Source: Paracoccus denitrificans (GTDB lineage Bacteria; Pseudomonadota; Alphaproteobacteria; Rhodobacterales; Rhodobacteraceae). From it: 64,000 nt of DNA. The notes beneath the pieces were generated by a model. That model searched no databases, was not told where the DNA came from, and worked only from the letters and a program-made list of their open reading frames with translations. Location of the stretch: the NCBI RefSeq assembly GCF_900100045.1, contig NZ_FNEA01000010.1, positions 1-64,000 on the forward strand, given 5' to 3'. Positions 26,120-36,840 of this stretch are shown here, piece by piece (the stretch's first letter is position 1; each line of letters opens with the position of its first letter). Position numbers and translations under genes: made by a program.

Positions 26120-27520
26120 ATGATTCCGGTCCAGGGCGTCCAGAACCAGACCATCGCCGTGCTCGGCCTCGGGCGTTCGGGCCGCGCCACCGCCGCTGCG
26201 CTTGCCGCCGGCGGCGCCCGGGTCGTCGCCTGGGACGACGGCGTCGACACGCGCGAACAGGCCGAGCAAGAGGGCCTGCATCTCCTCGACCTGACCCAGG
26301 ACCAGAACTGGGACGGCATCTCGGCGCTGATCGCCAGCCCCGGCATCCCGCATCTCTATCCGAAACCGCATCCGGTCATCGCCAGGGCCTACGCGCTCGG
26401 CGTGCCGGTGGACAACGATATCGGCCTGTTCTTCCGCAGCTTCGCCACCGCCGAATGGGAGCGCTTCGACACCACCCCGCGTGTCATCGCCGTCACCGGC
26501 TCGAACGGCAAGTCCACCACCACGGCACTGATCCACCACATCCTCAAGGAAACCGGCCGTCCGACCCAGATCGGCGGCAATATCGGCACCGGCGTGCTGT
26601 CGCTCGATCCGGCCCATGACGGCGAGGTGGTGGTGCTGGAGCTCTCCAGCTACCAGACCGACCTTGCCCGCGCCCTGACCCCCGACGTGGCGGTCTTCAC
26701 CAATCTCTCGCCCGACCATCTGGACCGCCATGGCGGTCTTGGCGGCTATTTCGCCGCCAAGCGCCGGCTTTTCGCCGAGGGCGGGCCGGATCGCGCCGTG
26801 ATCGGCGTGGACGAGGTAGAGGGGCGCTATCTCGCCGGCCAGCTCGGCATGGGTGCCGCCGACGACCGGGTGATCCGCGTCTCGTCCGGCCAGAAGCTGG
26901 AAGGCTTCGGCTGGTCGGTCTTTGCCCGCAAGGGCTACCTCGCGGAATACCGCAAGGGCCGCCAGGTCGCCTCGATCGACCTGCGCGGCATCCAGGGCCT
27001 GCCGGGCGCACACAACCACCAGAACGCCTGCGCAGCCTATGCCGCGGCGCGCGCCGTCGGCATCGCCCCGCGCGAGATCGAGCGCGCCTTCCACAGCTTC
27101 CAGGGCTTGCCGCATCGCAGCCAGACCGTGGCCGAGATCGGCGGCGTGGCCTGGGTCAACGACAGCAAGGCCACCAATGTCGATGCCGCCGCCAAGGCGC
27201 TGGCCGCTTTCCCGCGCATCCGCTGGATCGCCGGCGGCATGGGCAAGGATGGCGGCATCGAGGCGCTGGCCCCCTGCCTCGGCCCGGTGGTGAAGGCCTA
27301 TCTGATCGGACATTCCGCCCGCGACTTCGCGCTCCAGATCGGCCAGACCCCCTATGAGATCGTCGAAACCATGGAGCAGGCTGTCGCCCGCGCCGCGGCC
27401 GAGGCCCAGCCGGGCGAGACCGTGCTGCTCGCCCCCGCCGCCGCCAGCTTCGACCAATACCCGAACTTCGAGAAACGGGGCGAGCATTTCACCGCCCTGG
27501 TCAAGGCGCTGCAGGCCTGA
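26120..27520 (+). CDS. murD: UDP-N-acetylmuramoylalanine:D-glutamate ligase
   Basis: Adds D-glutamate to UDP-MurNAc-L-Ala. The 466-residue protein shows an N-terminal Rossmann fold ([12 protein letters not shown]), the P-loop GSNGKSTTT, the [10 protein letters not shown] central block and [14 protein letters not shown] in the last domain. It is the last gene of the cluster here: ftsW, murG, murC, murB, ddl and ftsQAZ do not follow. Confidence 0.97.
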
Positions 27521-27529
27521 GCCCTACCG

Positions 27530-27542
27530 TTTCCAAATACTC
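27530..27542 (+). repeat. Dispersed CAAATACTC element after murD (copy 1)
   Basis: TTTCCAAATACTC, ten bases after the murD stop, followed by ACGCCCCCGG. Same word as at 10122, 27627, 45184 and, inverted, at 52248. Confidence 0.7.
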
Positions 27543-27626
27543 ACGCCCCCGGACCGCCAGCCGGCGTATGCAGGGCATGGCGACAACCTCATCATGCCGA
27601 TCGGCGCACGGCACCCGACTTCTTCG

Positions 27627-27640
27627 TTCCCCAAATACTC
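27627..27640 (+). repeat. Dispersed CAAATACTC element after murD (copy 2)
   Basis: TTCCCCAAATACTC, about 100 bp beyond copy 1 in the same intergenic region, directly followed by ATGG as at 45198 (ATGC) and 10136 (ATGC), so the shared word extends to CAAATACTCATG. Confidence 0.7.
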
Positions 27641-27674
27641 ATGGAACCGCCCGATCAGGAGCCGAGCGCGCATG

Positions 27675-27701
27675 AAAAAGGCCCCGGCGAGAACCGGGGC
27701 C
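27675..27701 (-). terminator. Rho-independent terminator of the FadL-type gene
   Basis: Perfect 8-bp stem GGCCCCGG/CCGGGGCC (27680-27701) with loop CGAGAA; on the minus strand it is followed by UUUUUC. It lies 20 bp after the stop codon. Confidence 0.88.
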
Positions 27702-27720
27702 CTGATCCTTGTGGCATGGA

Positions 27721-28878
27721 TCAGAACGAGTAGCCGATGCGCATTGCGACCGCCCAAGCCTCGCCGTCGTCCATCCTGGCGACCTCCGTCTTGTTGCCGC
27801 TCTGGCCGACACCCAGTGTAGCATCACCCAGCTTGGTGTAGTTGATGCCGGTGGTGATCTTGATGTTGTCCATGGTATAGATCGCGGCCACCGTCACCGC
27901 CTTGCGGCCGTTCACCGGGGCCAGCGGCGAAACCGTGTTACCCTCGCTTGGCTCATACAGGAACGAGACCGAACCCGACCAGTTGTCGGTGAATTTACGG
28001 CCGACCCCGATCGTGTAGGTGGTCGTGTCCTCCAACTCGACAAGCGGGATGTTGGTCCCAGGCGGTACGATGCCGGGGAAGGTTTCGGGAGAGATCGGGA
28101 AATGCGCGTTTTCCACTTTGAATTCGGACCATTTCACCCAGCGGATTGAGCCGAATAACAGTGTATCCGCCGCGATGCCGGTCTGGCCTTCCAGAGTCCA
28201 GCTGCGCGGCGTCTTGACGGTATGCTCGCCCCTGACGGTTCCCTGGCCCGTTGCTGCCAGCAGGCCGCCGCTTTCGGTCATCTCGAAATCATGCTCGATG
28301 GGCGAATTGTAGGTCAGCGATACCCGCGCCGCGATCTCAGGCATCTCATAGGCGACGCCAGCGACCCAGCCTACGCCCCAGGCGCCGTCGATATCGAGAT
28401 TATAGCCCGAGGAGTTCGCATAGCCTGCGCCTTGCAGCCGGACGTTGCCATCCGCATGCGAGCCGCGGATACCGCCATGCACCGAGAAGTTGTTCTCGAA
28501 CTTGTAGCGCAGCAATGCGGTATAGGTGGTCGAGTTCACCTCGACCCGCGTGCCGCCCAGCACCGGCGAATTCGCCGTGGGATAGAGGACGTCGGCACCG
28601 AAGGGCTGTTCGACGATCAGCGCGCCGGACAGGTTCTCGTTGAACTGATGCTTGTAGGCCAGCCCGAAGAAGCCATAGCCTTGGGCCACGTCGCCTGTCG
28701 AGACGCCCGCCACATCCCTGCCGCGCACGGTGGGATTGACCCCGCCGAAGCTCAACTCCAGGTAATTCCCCTGCTCGAACAGCGGCGCCAGCGATTGCGG
28801 CGCGCGTTCGATCCCGCCGGCAAGAACGGGCGCGGCCGTGGCCAGCAGGGCGCCGATGCCGGTGATGATCCTTTTCAT
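27721..28878 (-). CDS. OmpP1/FadL/TodX-family outer membrane protein
   Basis: A 385-residue outer-membrane beta-barrel with a signal peptide of about 20 residues (MKRIITGIGALLATAAPVLAG). The N-terminal part with FGGVNPTVRG and LAYKHQFNENLS, many alternating hydrophobic strands and the terminal aromatic RIGYSF (C-terminal phenylalanine for Bam insertion) fit the family. FadL members take up long-chain fatty acids or other hydrophobic compounds; the substrate is not known here. The start at 28878 follows GGGAGG. The codon usage looks somewhat less GC-rich than its neighbours by eye. It interrupts the usual position of ftsW after murD. Confidence 0.88.
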   Translation of the reverse strand: MKRIITGIGALLATAAPVLAGGIERAPQSLAPLFEQGNYLELSFGGVNPTVRGRDVAGVSTGDVAQGYGFFGLAYKHQFNENLSGALIVEQPFGADVLYPTANSPVLGGTRVEVNSTTYTALLRYKFENNFSVHGGIRGSHADGNVRLQGAGYANSSGYNLDIDGAWGVGWVAGVAYEMPEIAARVSLTYNSPIEHDFEMTESGGLLAATGQGTVRGEHTVKTPRSWTLEGQTGIAADTLLFGSIRWVKWSEFKVENAHFPISPETFPGIVPPGTNIPLVELEDTTTYTIGVGRKFTDNWSGSVSFLYEPSEGNTVSPLAPVNGRKAVTVAAIYTMDNIKITTGINYTKLGDATLGVGQSGNKTEVARMDDGEAWAVAMRIGYSF

Positions 28879-29044
28879 GATTTTCCTCCCAAGAACAGAT
28901 CCTTTCGGACCTCTGGATTCAGCCTGCGGCAGGCTGCCCGCTTGCGTCAATTGCCGGGGCTTGGTAACGCGGCGTCTTGACGCAACCGGCCGCTCTGGCG
29001 TGGCCCGCCGGCAACGCTATGACGTAAGGGACAGGAGGTCCGTC

Positions 29045-30016
29045 ATGCGCTTTGCCCCGCCTCGCATCAATCCGCCCGGGCTCTGGCGCCGGGTTCCGCC
29101 GGCGATCTTTCCGCCGCTGCTGGGCGCGCTCGGCCTTGCTCTGGCCTGGCGTGCCGCCACGGCGCGCTTCGGGCTGCCGCAGGGGCTTTCGGGGATGATG
29201 ATGGGCATGGCCGTCGCGGCCTGGGTCTTTGCGACCCTCGCCTATGGCGGCAAGCTCGCGCGCCGCCCTGCCGTCCTGGCCGAGGAATTGCGCATCCTGC
29301 CCGGCCGCGCCGGCATCGCCGCGGCGCTGGTCGGCATCTATGTCGCGGCGCAGTTGCTTGCACCCTTTGCGCCGGCGCTGGCCCGGGTGGTGCTGATCGC
29401 CGGCATGGCGGCGCAAGCGGTGTTCTGGGCGGTGGCGATCCCGGTCATGGCCCGCACCCCGGGGCAGGGGCGCGTGACGCCGGTCTGGCAGCTGACCTTC
29501 GTCGGTCCCATCGTCGCGGCGCAGGCGGCGGCCGGTTTCGGCTGGCTGGGGCTTGCCCAGGCGCTGTGGTGGCCCATGGCGGCGATCGCCGGCTTCGTCT
29601 GGACCGTCAGCCTGTATCAGGCGCTGACCGAGCGGCTGCCGGCGCCCCTGCGCCCACTGCTGATGATCCATCTGGCGCCCATCGCCATGCTGGGCAATGT
29701 CGCCGCCGCGCTTGGCTGGCAGGATGTGGCTCTGGGGCTGGCCTGGGCCACGGCCGCCGCGCTGGCCTTGGCCGCCCTGCGCCTGCGCTGGCTGGTCGAG
29801 GCCGGGTTCTCGCCGCTCTGGGGGGCATTCACCTTCCCGTTGGCGGCGACGGCGGGGCTGTGGACCGCGGTCTCGGGCTTTGCGTCAGGCTGGTCGCTGC
29901 CGGCGCAGATCCTGCTGGTTGCGGCAAGCCTCGTGGTGCTGCCGATCCTGTTTCGGGTGTGGCGGGCCTGGGCCAGCGGCAGGCTTGCCATGAAAACCAA
30001 CGCGGCCATCGCCTGA
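29045..30016 (+). CDS. TDT-family (tellurite-resistance/dicarboxylate transporter-like, SLAC1-type) membrane protein
   Basis: A 323-residue protein with about ten hydrophobic helices in the TehA/SLAC1 arrangement, beginning RRVPPAIFPPLLGALGLALAWR, the first-helix pattern of these anion channels. The family includes TehA, the yeast malate permease Mae1 and plant SLAC1; the substrate is not predictable. ATG at 29045 follows AGGAGG at the right distance. A longer frame from 28838 crosses the divergent promoter and is rejected. Confidence 0.82.
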   Translation: MRFAPPRINPPGLWRRVPPAIFPPLLGALGLALAWRAATARFGLPQGLSGMMMGMAVAAWVFATLAYGGKLARRPAVLAEELRILPGRAGIAAALVGIYVAAQLLAPFAPALARVVLIAGMAAQAVFWAVAIPVMARTPGQGRVTPVWQLTFVGPIVAAQAAAGFGWLGLAQALWWPMAAIAGFVWTVSLYQALTERLPAPLRPLLMIHLAPIAMLGNVAAALGWQDVALGLAWATAAALALAALRLRWLVEAGFSPLWGAFTFPLAATAGLWTAVSGFASGWSLPAQILLVAASLVVLPILFRVWRAWASGRLAMKTNAAIA

Positions 30017-31534
<1,518 letters not shown>

Positions 31535-31858
31535 GCCCTTGGGCCGAGCCGCCGCCGAGTGGCGGGGCCGGCCCAGCGGCTTTTTCGGGTATGAGCCCCG
31601 AAGTTTTTCAGGATCATCCGGCGCTTGTCGGCGGGACATCGCGATTCCCGCCGCAATGCCGTCCAACCCTTGGGCGGCCTCAAGGTGACCCTGACATCCC
31701 TGTGCAGGACGGCCGCCGATGCTCTTTGCCCCATGCAGCCGGATTGATCGCTGTAGGGTGGTCGCTGCAAGGGCGCGGGCGTCGCTGATCTTGGGCGCTC
31801 ATCGAATCTTAACGGCTTTGCTCTAGAGACGGTCGCATATCGTCATTTGCGGCCTCTC
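31535..31858. other. Intergenic region guaB to lytic transglycosylase
   Basis: 324 bp. After the guaB terminator I see nothing beyond an AT-richer stretch at 31800-31850 that could hold the promoter of the next gene. A 65-codon ATG frame at 31591-31788 lacks a ribosome site and family character and is not called. Confidence 0.55.
31541..31586 (+). terminator. Terminator downstream of guaB
   Basis: A GC-rich branched inverted repeat (GGGCC...GGCCC enclosing CCGCC-GAGT-GGCGG, with AGCCGC...GCGGCT alternatives) ending in CTTTTTC at 31580-31586, right after the guaB stop. Confidence 0.65.
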
Positions 31859-32662
31859 ATGTCTGGTTTCTCGTCTCTTTTCCGCATCCTGGCCCTGGCG
31901 CTGGCCCTCATGCCGTTGCGAGGGCTGGCCTTGCCTCCTGCCGATGCCTGCGAATGGGCCGCGCAGCAGGCGGCTGCGGAAATCGGGGTGCCTGCCGATA
32001 TCCTTGGCGCGCTGGCCCTGACGGAAACCGGGCGCCGGCTGGACGGCATCGTGCGCCCCTGGGCCTGGAGCGCCAATGCCGAGGGAGAGGGCGCCTGGTT
32101 CGACGATCCTGCCAGCGCCGTCGCCTTTGCCGAAGATCGCGTGACGCGGGGGCGCACCAATATCGACATCGGCTGCTTTCAGTTGAACTATCGCTGGCAT
32201 GGCGCGCATTTCCCTTCGGTAGCACGGATGTTCGATCCGCTGGAAAACGCCCGCTATGCCGCCCGTTTCCTGCGCCAGCTTCATGACGAGATGGGCGATT
32301 GGCGGGTGGCGGCGGGGGCGTTCCACTCCCGCACCCCTGCCCATGCGCAGCGCTACCTGGCCCGCTTCGATACGTTGCACCGGATGCTGCGCGAGCGTGG
32401 GCCTGCAGGCATGACCGGCACGCCCCAGACCTATAACAGCTTCGCCTCGATCGATTCGGGCCGGAGAAAGCGCGTACGGGACAGCGTGATGCTGCTTGGT
32501 GCCCCGTTGGGCAGTGGGGGCACCGGGCAGCCCGGTTCGCTGGCGGTTCTGGCCTCGGGGCGCTCTCCCCTGCGGGCGGGGAGCGCCCCGCTGATCGCCG
32601 TTCGCATGGCGGCCACCGGGGATGAGGATGCCTCGCTCTGGCGGTCGTCAGTGCCGCCCTGA
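31859..32662 (+). CDS. Transglycosylase SLT-domain protein (predicted lytic transglycosylase)
   Basis: A 267-residue exported protein: signal peptide MSGFSSLFRILALALALMPL and a lysozyme-like domain with ALTETGRRLDG, where the glutamate after LT is the likely catalytic acid, NIDIGCFQLNYRWHG (the GxxQ pattern) and ARFLRQLHDEMGDWRVAAGAFHS. It should cleave MurNAc-GlcNAc bonds in the periplasm. The C-terminal 80 residues are low-complexity. ATG at 31859 preferred over a TTG four codons upstream. Confidence 0.85.
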   Translation: MSGFSSLFRILALALALMPLRGLALPPADACEWAAQQAAAEIGVPADILGALALTETGRRLDGIVRPWAWSANAEGEGAWFDDPASAVAFAEDRVTRGRTNIDIGCFQLNYRWHGAHFPSVARMFDPLENARYAARFLRQLHDEMGDWRVAAGAFHSRTPAHAQRYLARFDTLHRMLRERGPAGMTGTPQTYNSFASIDSGRRKRVRDSVMLLGAPLGSGGTGQPGSLAVLASGRSPLRAGSAPLIAVRMAATGDEDASLWRSSVPP

Positions 32663-32737
32663 CGGGATTGACAAAGCCGGGCCGGCGTCATTTCTGGCCG
32701 GGATCCGCCATCTGCCGCGCCAGGGACGCAACCTGAC

Positions 32738-33889
32738 ATGACGCCCGCCGCCCGTGCCGCCGCGGCCATCGACATTCTTGACCGCATTCTCGACGGGCAG
32801 GCCGCCGAAGCGGCGCTGATCCGCTGGGCACGGGCCAGCCGCTTTGCCGGCTCCGGCGACCGCGCGGCGGTGCGGGACCTGGTCTTCGACGCCTTGCGCC
32901 GATTGCGTTCGCGTGCCGCCCTGGGCGGCGCGCTCTCCGGGCGCGGGCTGCTGCTGGGCATGTGCCGCGAAGAGGGGATCGACCCCGCAACCCTGTTCAC
33001 CGGTGAAGGGCACGCGCCCTCGGTGCTTTCCGAGGGCGAGGGTCAGGCTGGCCGTGCGCCCACGCCGGACGAGGCGCTGGATCTGCCCGACTGGCTCTTG
33101 CCGCTTTGGCGCAAGGCGCTTGGCGGGGATGCCGAGCCCGTGGCACTGGCCATGCGGGATCGCGCGCCGGTCTGGCTGCGCGTCAACCTGCGCCGTGCCG
33201 ATCCGGCCCGTGCCGCCGCCGCGATGGCCGAGCAGGGGATCGCCACCGCACCCCATCCCGATTTGCCGACGGCCCTGCGCATCACCGAGGGCGCCCGGCG
33301 GCTGGCCGGCTGCCATGCCTATCGCGAGGGGCTGGTCGAATTGCAGGATCTTTCGCCCCAGATGGCCTGCGCGCTGCTGCCGGCGCAAGGCAGCCTGCTG
33401 GATTTCTGCGCCGGTGGCGGCGGCAAGGCGCTGGCGCTTGCCGCGCAGGGTGCGGGGCCGGTCACCGCGCATGACATCGATGCGGGGCGCATGGCCGATC
33501 TGCCCGCACGCGCCGAAAGGGCAGGGGTGCGCATCCGTCTTGCGGCGCCGGGCAAGGTTGCGGGCCGGTTCGATACGGTCGTTGCCGACGTGCCCTGTTC
33601 GGGCAGCGGAACCTGGCGGCGCGGCCCGGATGCGAAATGGCGCCTGACGCGCGACGATCTGGAGCAGCTTGCGGCCCGGCAGTGCCGGATTCTGGATCAG
33701 GCGGCGGGGTTCGTCGCCGATGGCGGGCATCTGGCCTATATGACCTGCTCGGTCCTGGATGCCGAGAACGACGATCAGGTGCAAGGTTTTCTGGCGCGAA
33801 ACCGGCGGTTCGAGCAGGTCCTGGCGCGGCGTTTTACACCGCTGACCGCCTCGGACGGCTTTTATCTGGCCCTGATGCGCCGCCGTTAA
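32738..33889 (+). CDS. RsmB/NOP2-family rRNA cytosine-C5 methyltransferase
   Basis: A 383-residue SAM-dependent RNA m5C methyltransferase. The SAM loop LLDFCAGGGGKALALA, the VADVPCSGSGTWRR segment with the release cysteine, and MTCSVLDAENDDQV with the nucleophile cysteine are all present. The N-terminal NusB-like part seems short compared with E. coli RsmB (429 residues), so the exact target (C967 or another site) is unsure. In Rhodobacterales it commonly follows guaB. Confidence 0.9.
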   Translation: MTPAARAAAAIDILDRILDGQAAEAALIRWARASRFAGSGDRAAVRDLVFDALRRLRSRAALGGALSGRGLLLGMCREEGIDPATLFTGEGHAPSVLSEGEGQAGRAPTPDEALDLPDWLLPLWRKALGGDAEPVALAMRDRAPVWLRVNLRRADPARAAAAMAEQGIATAPHPDLPTALRITEGARRLAGCHAYREGLVELQDLSPQMACALLPAQGSLLDFCAGGGGKALALAAQGAGPVTAHDIDAGRMADLPARAERAGVRIRLAAPGKVAGRFDTVVADVPCSGSGTWRRGPDAKWRLTRDDLEQLAARQCRILDQAAGFVADGGHLAYMTCSVLDAENDDQVQGFLARNRRFEQVLARRFTPLTASDGFYLALMRRR

Positions 33890-33946
33890 CCCTCCGTTAA
33901 CGCGCCTCCGTTATGCAGCGGAAAACGGCTGGACGCGAGGGGCGGG

Positions 33947-35989
33947 ATGAATTCGGAACGGTCGGAAGCCTTGCGCTCGGCGCAGATCGTGCTGCCTTTC
34001 CTGACGCTGCCTGCGGTGATCGGTGCGCTTTGGCTGGCGTTGCGACCCCAGGATGCGGGGGGCGGTGTCACCTTCTTGGCCGTGGGTGCGGCCGTGACCG
34101 CCTGGTATCTGCTGGGTGGTGTCATCTCGGTGCGGCATCTCCGGCGCGGGCTGGCGGTGCGGCGCGATCTGGACCGCGTGCTGCCGGCTGTCCTGGAGCA
34201 TGACCTGACGGCCTTTGCGGTCGACCCGGATGGCTTGGTTCTGGCGCAGAATCAGGTGGGGGTGGAGCGAATCGGCGATCTGGTCGGTCGTTATATCCAT
34301 GACGCGCTGGGCCGTCGCCACGCCGATCCGGCAATGCTCTGGAACGGTCTGGGCCTGGGCCTGTCGCGCCGGGGCAGGATGCGCGCCGATCTGGGCGATG
34401 CCGGGGAATACCTGGTGACGCGAGCGCCCGGCTCGACCATCCAGCTATGGCAGGCTGCCGCACCCGAACGCCCGTCGCCGCCCACTCCCTTGCCTCCTCG
34501 GGTAGAGGAGGACGATTTCGACCTGCTCCCGGTCTCGCTGCTGATCCTCGACCCGGGCGCCAATATCGTTCGCGCCAATATGGCCGCTTGCGAACTGCTG
34601 GGCGGGGATATCCTGGGGCAGAACCTGGCCGCGCTGCTGGACGGGTTGGGGCGAGAACTGGCGGGCTGGGTCTCGGATGTCGGTGCGGGTCGCACGATCG
34701 GCGGCAGCGAGGTGCTGCATGTCAAGGCCGAGGGGCCCGACCGTTTCGTGCAGTTGTCGCTGACGCGCGGCCGGGGCGGGCATGTCACCGCCGTGCTCTC
34801 GGACGCCAGCGCGCTCAAGACGCTCGAGGCGCAGTTCGTCCAGAGTCAGAAGATGCAGGCCATCGGGCAGCTTGCCGGCGGCATCGCCCATGACTTCAAC
34901 AACCTCCTGACTGCGATCACCGGGCATTGCGACCTGCTGATGCTGCGCCACGACAAGGCCGATCCCGATTATGCCGACCTCGACCAGATCAGCCAGAATG
35001 CCAATCGTGCGGCGGCTCTGGTGCGGCAATTGCTGGCGTTTTCGCGCAAGCAAACGCTCAAGCTGCAGATCATGGACCTGCGCGACACGCTCTCGGAACT
35101 GACCCATCTGCTCAACCGTCTGGTGGGCGAACGGATCGTGCTGACCTTTGACCACGATCCCGCGCTGCGGATGGTCCATGCCGACCGCCGCCAGCTTGAA
35201 CAGGTGATCATGAACCTGGTGGTGAATGCCCGCGATGCCATGCCCGAGGGCGGCGACATCACCATCTGCACCGACAATGTCCGGCTGGAGACCCGGGCCG
35301 AATTGGGCCGCGCCGTCTTGCCCGCCGGGGATTACGTCCGGGTCCAGGTTCGCGACCAGGGCTGCGGCATCGCCCCCGACGATCTCGCCAAGATCTTCGA
35401 GCCCTTCTTCACGACCAAGCGCACCGGCGAGGGCACGGGTCTGGGGCTTTCGACCGCCTACGGCATCGTGAAGCAGACCGGCGGCTATATCTTCTGCGAC
35501 AGCACCCCGGGTGAAGGCAGCTGCTTTTCGCTGTTCTTTCCGGCCCATGACCGCGCGGTGCCCGAAGAGACGCAGCGACCGGCGCCGGCCGGGCCGATCC
35601 GCGTCCGCCGCGATGTCGAGGCGACCGTGCTGCTGGTCGAGGACGAGGCCCCGGTTCGTGCCTTTGCCAGCCGTGCGCTGAAGTTGCAGGGGTTCCATGT
35701 GCTCGAGGCCGCCTGCGCCGAGGATGCGCTGTCGCTGCTGGCCGATCGGGGGTTGGCGGTCGACGTCTTCGTCACCGATGTGGTGATGCCCGGGATGGAC
35801 GGTCCGGCCTGGGTCCGCACCGCGCTGCGTGACCGGCCCGACACCAAGGTGATCTTCATGTCGGGCTATGCCGAGGACATCTTTTCGGAGGGGCGACCTC
35901 CGGTGCCCGATGCGGCCTTCCTTGCCAAGCCTTTTTCGCTTTCGGACCTGACCGCTCTGGTCACGCGGCAACTGGAGGGCGCGCGCTAG
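33947..35989 (+). CDS. cckA: Hybrid sensor histidine kinase CckA (cell cycle kinase)
   Basis: Heads the CckA-ChpT-CtrA phosphorelay that controls motility, gene transfer agent and cell cycle genes in alphaproteobacteria. The 680-residue protein has two transmembrane helices (about 12-32 and 40-62), a variable PAS-like region (about 85-290), the H-box with His315 in GGIAHDFNNLL, N, G1 and G2 boxes of the HATPase domain (VMNLVVNARDAM; GTGLGLSTAYGIV), and a C-terminal receiver domain with Asp611 in VTDVVMPGMDG. The QSQKMQAIGQLAGG lead-in and AFSRKQTLKLQ are characteristic of CckA. ctrA and chpT are not in the window. Confidence 0.95.
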   Translation: MNSERSEALRSAQIVLPFLTLPAVIGALWLALRPQDAGGGVTFLAVGAAVTAWYLLGGVISVRHLRRGLAVRRDLDRVLPAVLEHDLTAFAVDPDGLVLAQNQVGVERIGDLVGRYIHDALGRRHADPAMLWNGLGLGLSRRGRMRADLGDAGEYLVTRAPGSTIQLWQAAAPERPSPPTPLPPRVEEDDFDLLPVSLLILDPGANIVRANMAACELLGGDILGQNLAALLDGLGRELAGWVSDVGAGRTIGGSEVLHVKAEGPDRFVQLSLTRGRGGHVTAVLSDASALKTLEAQFVQSQKMQAIGQLAGGIAHDFNNLLTAITGHCDLLMLRHDKADPDYADLDQISQNANRAAALVRQLLAFSRKQTLKLQIMDLRDTLSELTHLLNRLVGERIVLTFDHDPALRMVHADRRQLEQVIMNLVVNARDAMPEGGDITICTDNVRLETRAELGRAVLPAGDYVRVQVRDQGCGIAPDDLAKIFEPFFTTKRTGEGTGLGLSTAYGIVKQTGGYIFCDSTPGEGSCFSLFFPAHDRAVPEETQRPAPAGPIRVRRDVEATVLLVEDEAPVRAFASRALKLQGFHVLEAACAEDALSLLADRGLAVDVFVTDVVMPGMDGPAWVRTALRDRPDTKVIFMSGYAEDIFSEGRPPVPDAAFLAKPFSLSDLTALVTRQLEGAR

Positions 35990-36012
35990 GCCTCCGGGCG
36001 GCCGGACGCCGA

Positions 36013-36597
36013 TCAGAGCGAAGCGTAAAGTGCGAAGTCCCGCGCCATGATCTTGCGCAGCGAACCTTCCTGCTCGGGGTTCAGGCTGACATCGACGGCG
36101 GGCGGGACGTTGACGCGTGGCAGGCTGATCTCGCAATCCAGCCGATCCTCGAGGAAATGGGTAAAGGCATCCATGTCCTCGTAGCGAAAGATGCAATCGA
36201 CACGATCGACTTCCGCGGTCAGGAAATCCGCCTGTGCGCCGACGCGCGCGACGTCCGGGCCGCCGGGATCGGCATAGGCTTGCGCGAAATCCGCGAAGCT
36301 GAGGCCGATCATGGCGTGGTTCGGGTCTTCGTCATCGTCGCGCAGGCGAAAGCGATACCAGCTGCGAAGCCATCCGATCGGTTCGCGCATCAGGGCGATG
36401 GTGGTGAATTTCTCGCCGGTGACCGAGCGCAACCAGGGTTCGATATGGTGCCGGTAGGTGCGCAGATCGGCATGCTTCAACTCGGCCGGGCGCTGGACGA
36501 CGACACTGGCAAGGGCCTCTAGCGCGGTTTCGACAGCGGTGGAGCCGGCTTTCGGCGTCGCGAGGAAAACCAGCCGTCTTTCCCAGAATATCAGCAT
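36013..36597 (-). CDS. Sulfotransferase-family protein
   Basis: A 194-residue protein. The N-terminal FLATPKAGSTAVETAL is a PAPS 5'-phosphosulfate loop, and LMREPIGWLRSWYRFR resembles the 3'-phosphate-binding segment with RxPxxxxxSxY. This is the Sulfotransfer_2 pattern, short of usual length (about 220-280) but with both cofactor motifs. The acceptor is unknown; in related bacteria such genes act on surface polysaccharides or lipids. It sits alone between cckA and recA on the opposite strand. ATG at 36597 has no strong ribosome site. Confidence 0.75.
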   Translation of the reverse strand: MLIFWERRLVFLATPKAGSTAVETALEALASVVVQRPAELKHADLRTYRHHIEPWLRSVTGEKFTTIALMREPIGWLRSWYRFRLRDDDEDPNHAMIGLSFADFAQAYADPGGPDVARVGAQADFLTAEVDRVDCIFRYEDMDAFTHFLEDRLDCEISLPRVNVPPAVDVSLNPEQEGSLRKIMARDFALYASL

Positions 36598-36763
36598 ACT
36601 CGAAAACTTTCAGCCATTGCGGCACGCGCGCCGGGATAGCCACCAGTTCTGTGACTGTAAACCGTTTCTTAATTCTTTTGCGACAACTTGGACCGGGAAG
36701 ATGCGATGCATCTTTCGATTCGCGAACCAGGACTTGCATTTCGGCGCAATGAGGCGCAAATAG

Positions 36764-36778
36764 GAACAACCCGTGAAC
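36764..36778. promoter_or_regulatory. SOS box (LexA operator) of recA
   Basis: GAAC-N7-GAAC (36764-36767 and 36775-36778), the reverse form of GTTC-N7-GTTC that LexA recognises in alphaproteobacteria. It lies 63 bp before the recA ATG, just after a possible promoter (TTGCAT at 36734 and CAAATA at 36757, 17-bp spacer), placed to block initiation. Confidence 0.85.
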
Positions 36779-36840
36779 AAAGTGGCGGGCGGGCGCTGAT
36801 TGCCCCGGATGGCGGGGTATGAAATAAGCATGAGGACCGC

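Noticed and set aside
31591..31788. 65-codon ATG frame after guaB
   Set aside because: Pro/Arg/Gly-rich without family pattern, no ribosome site, and it begins at the guaB terminator.
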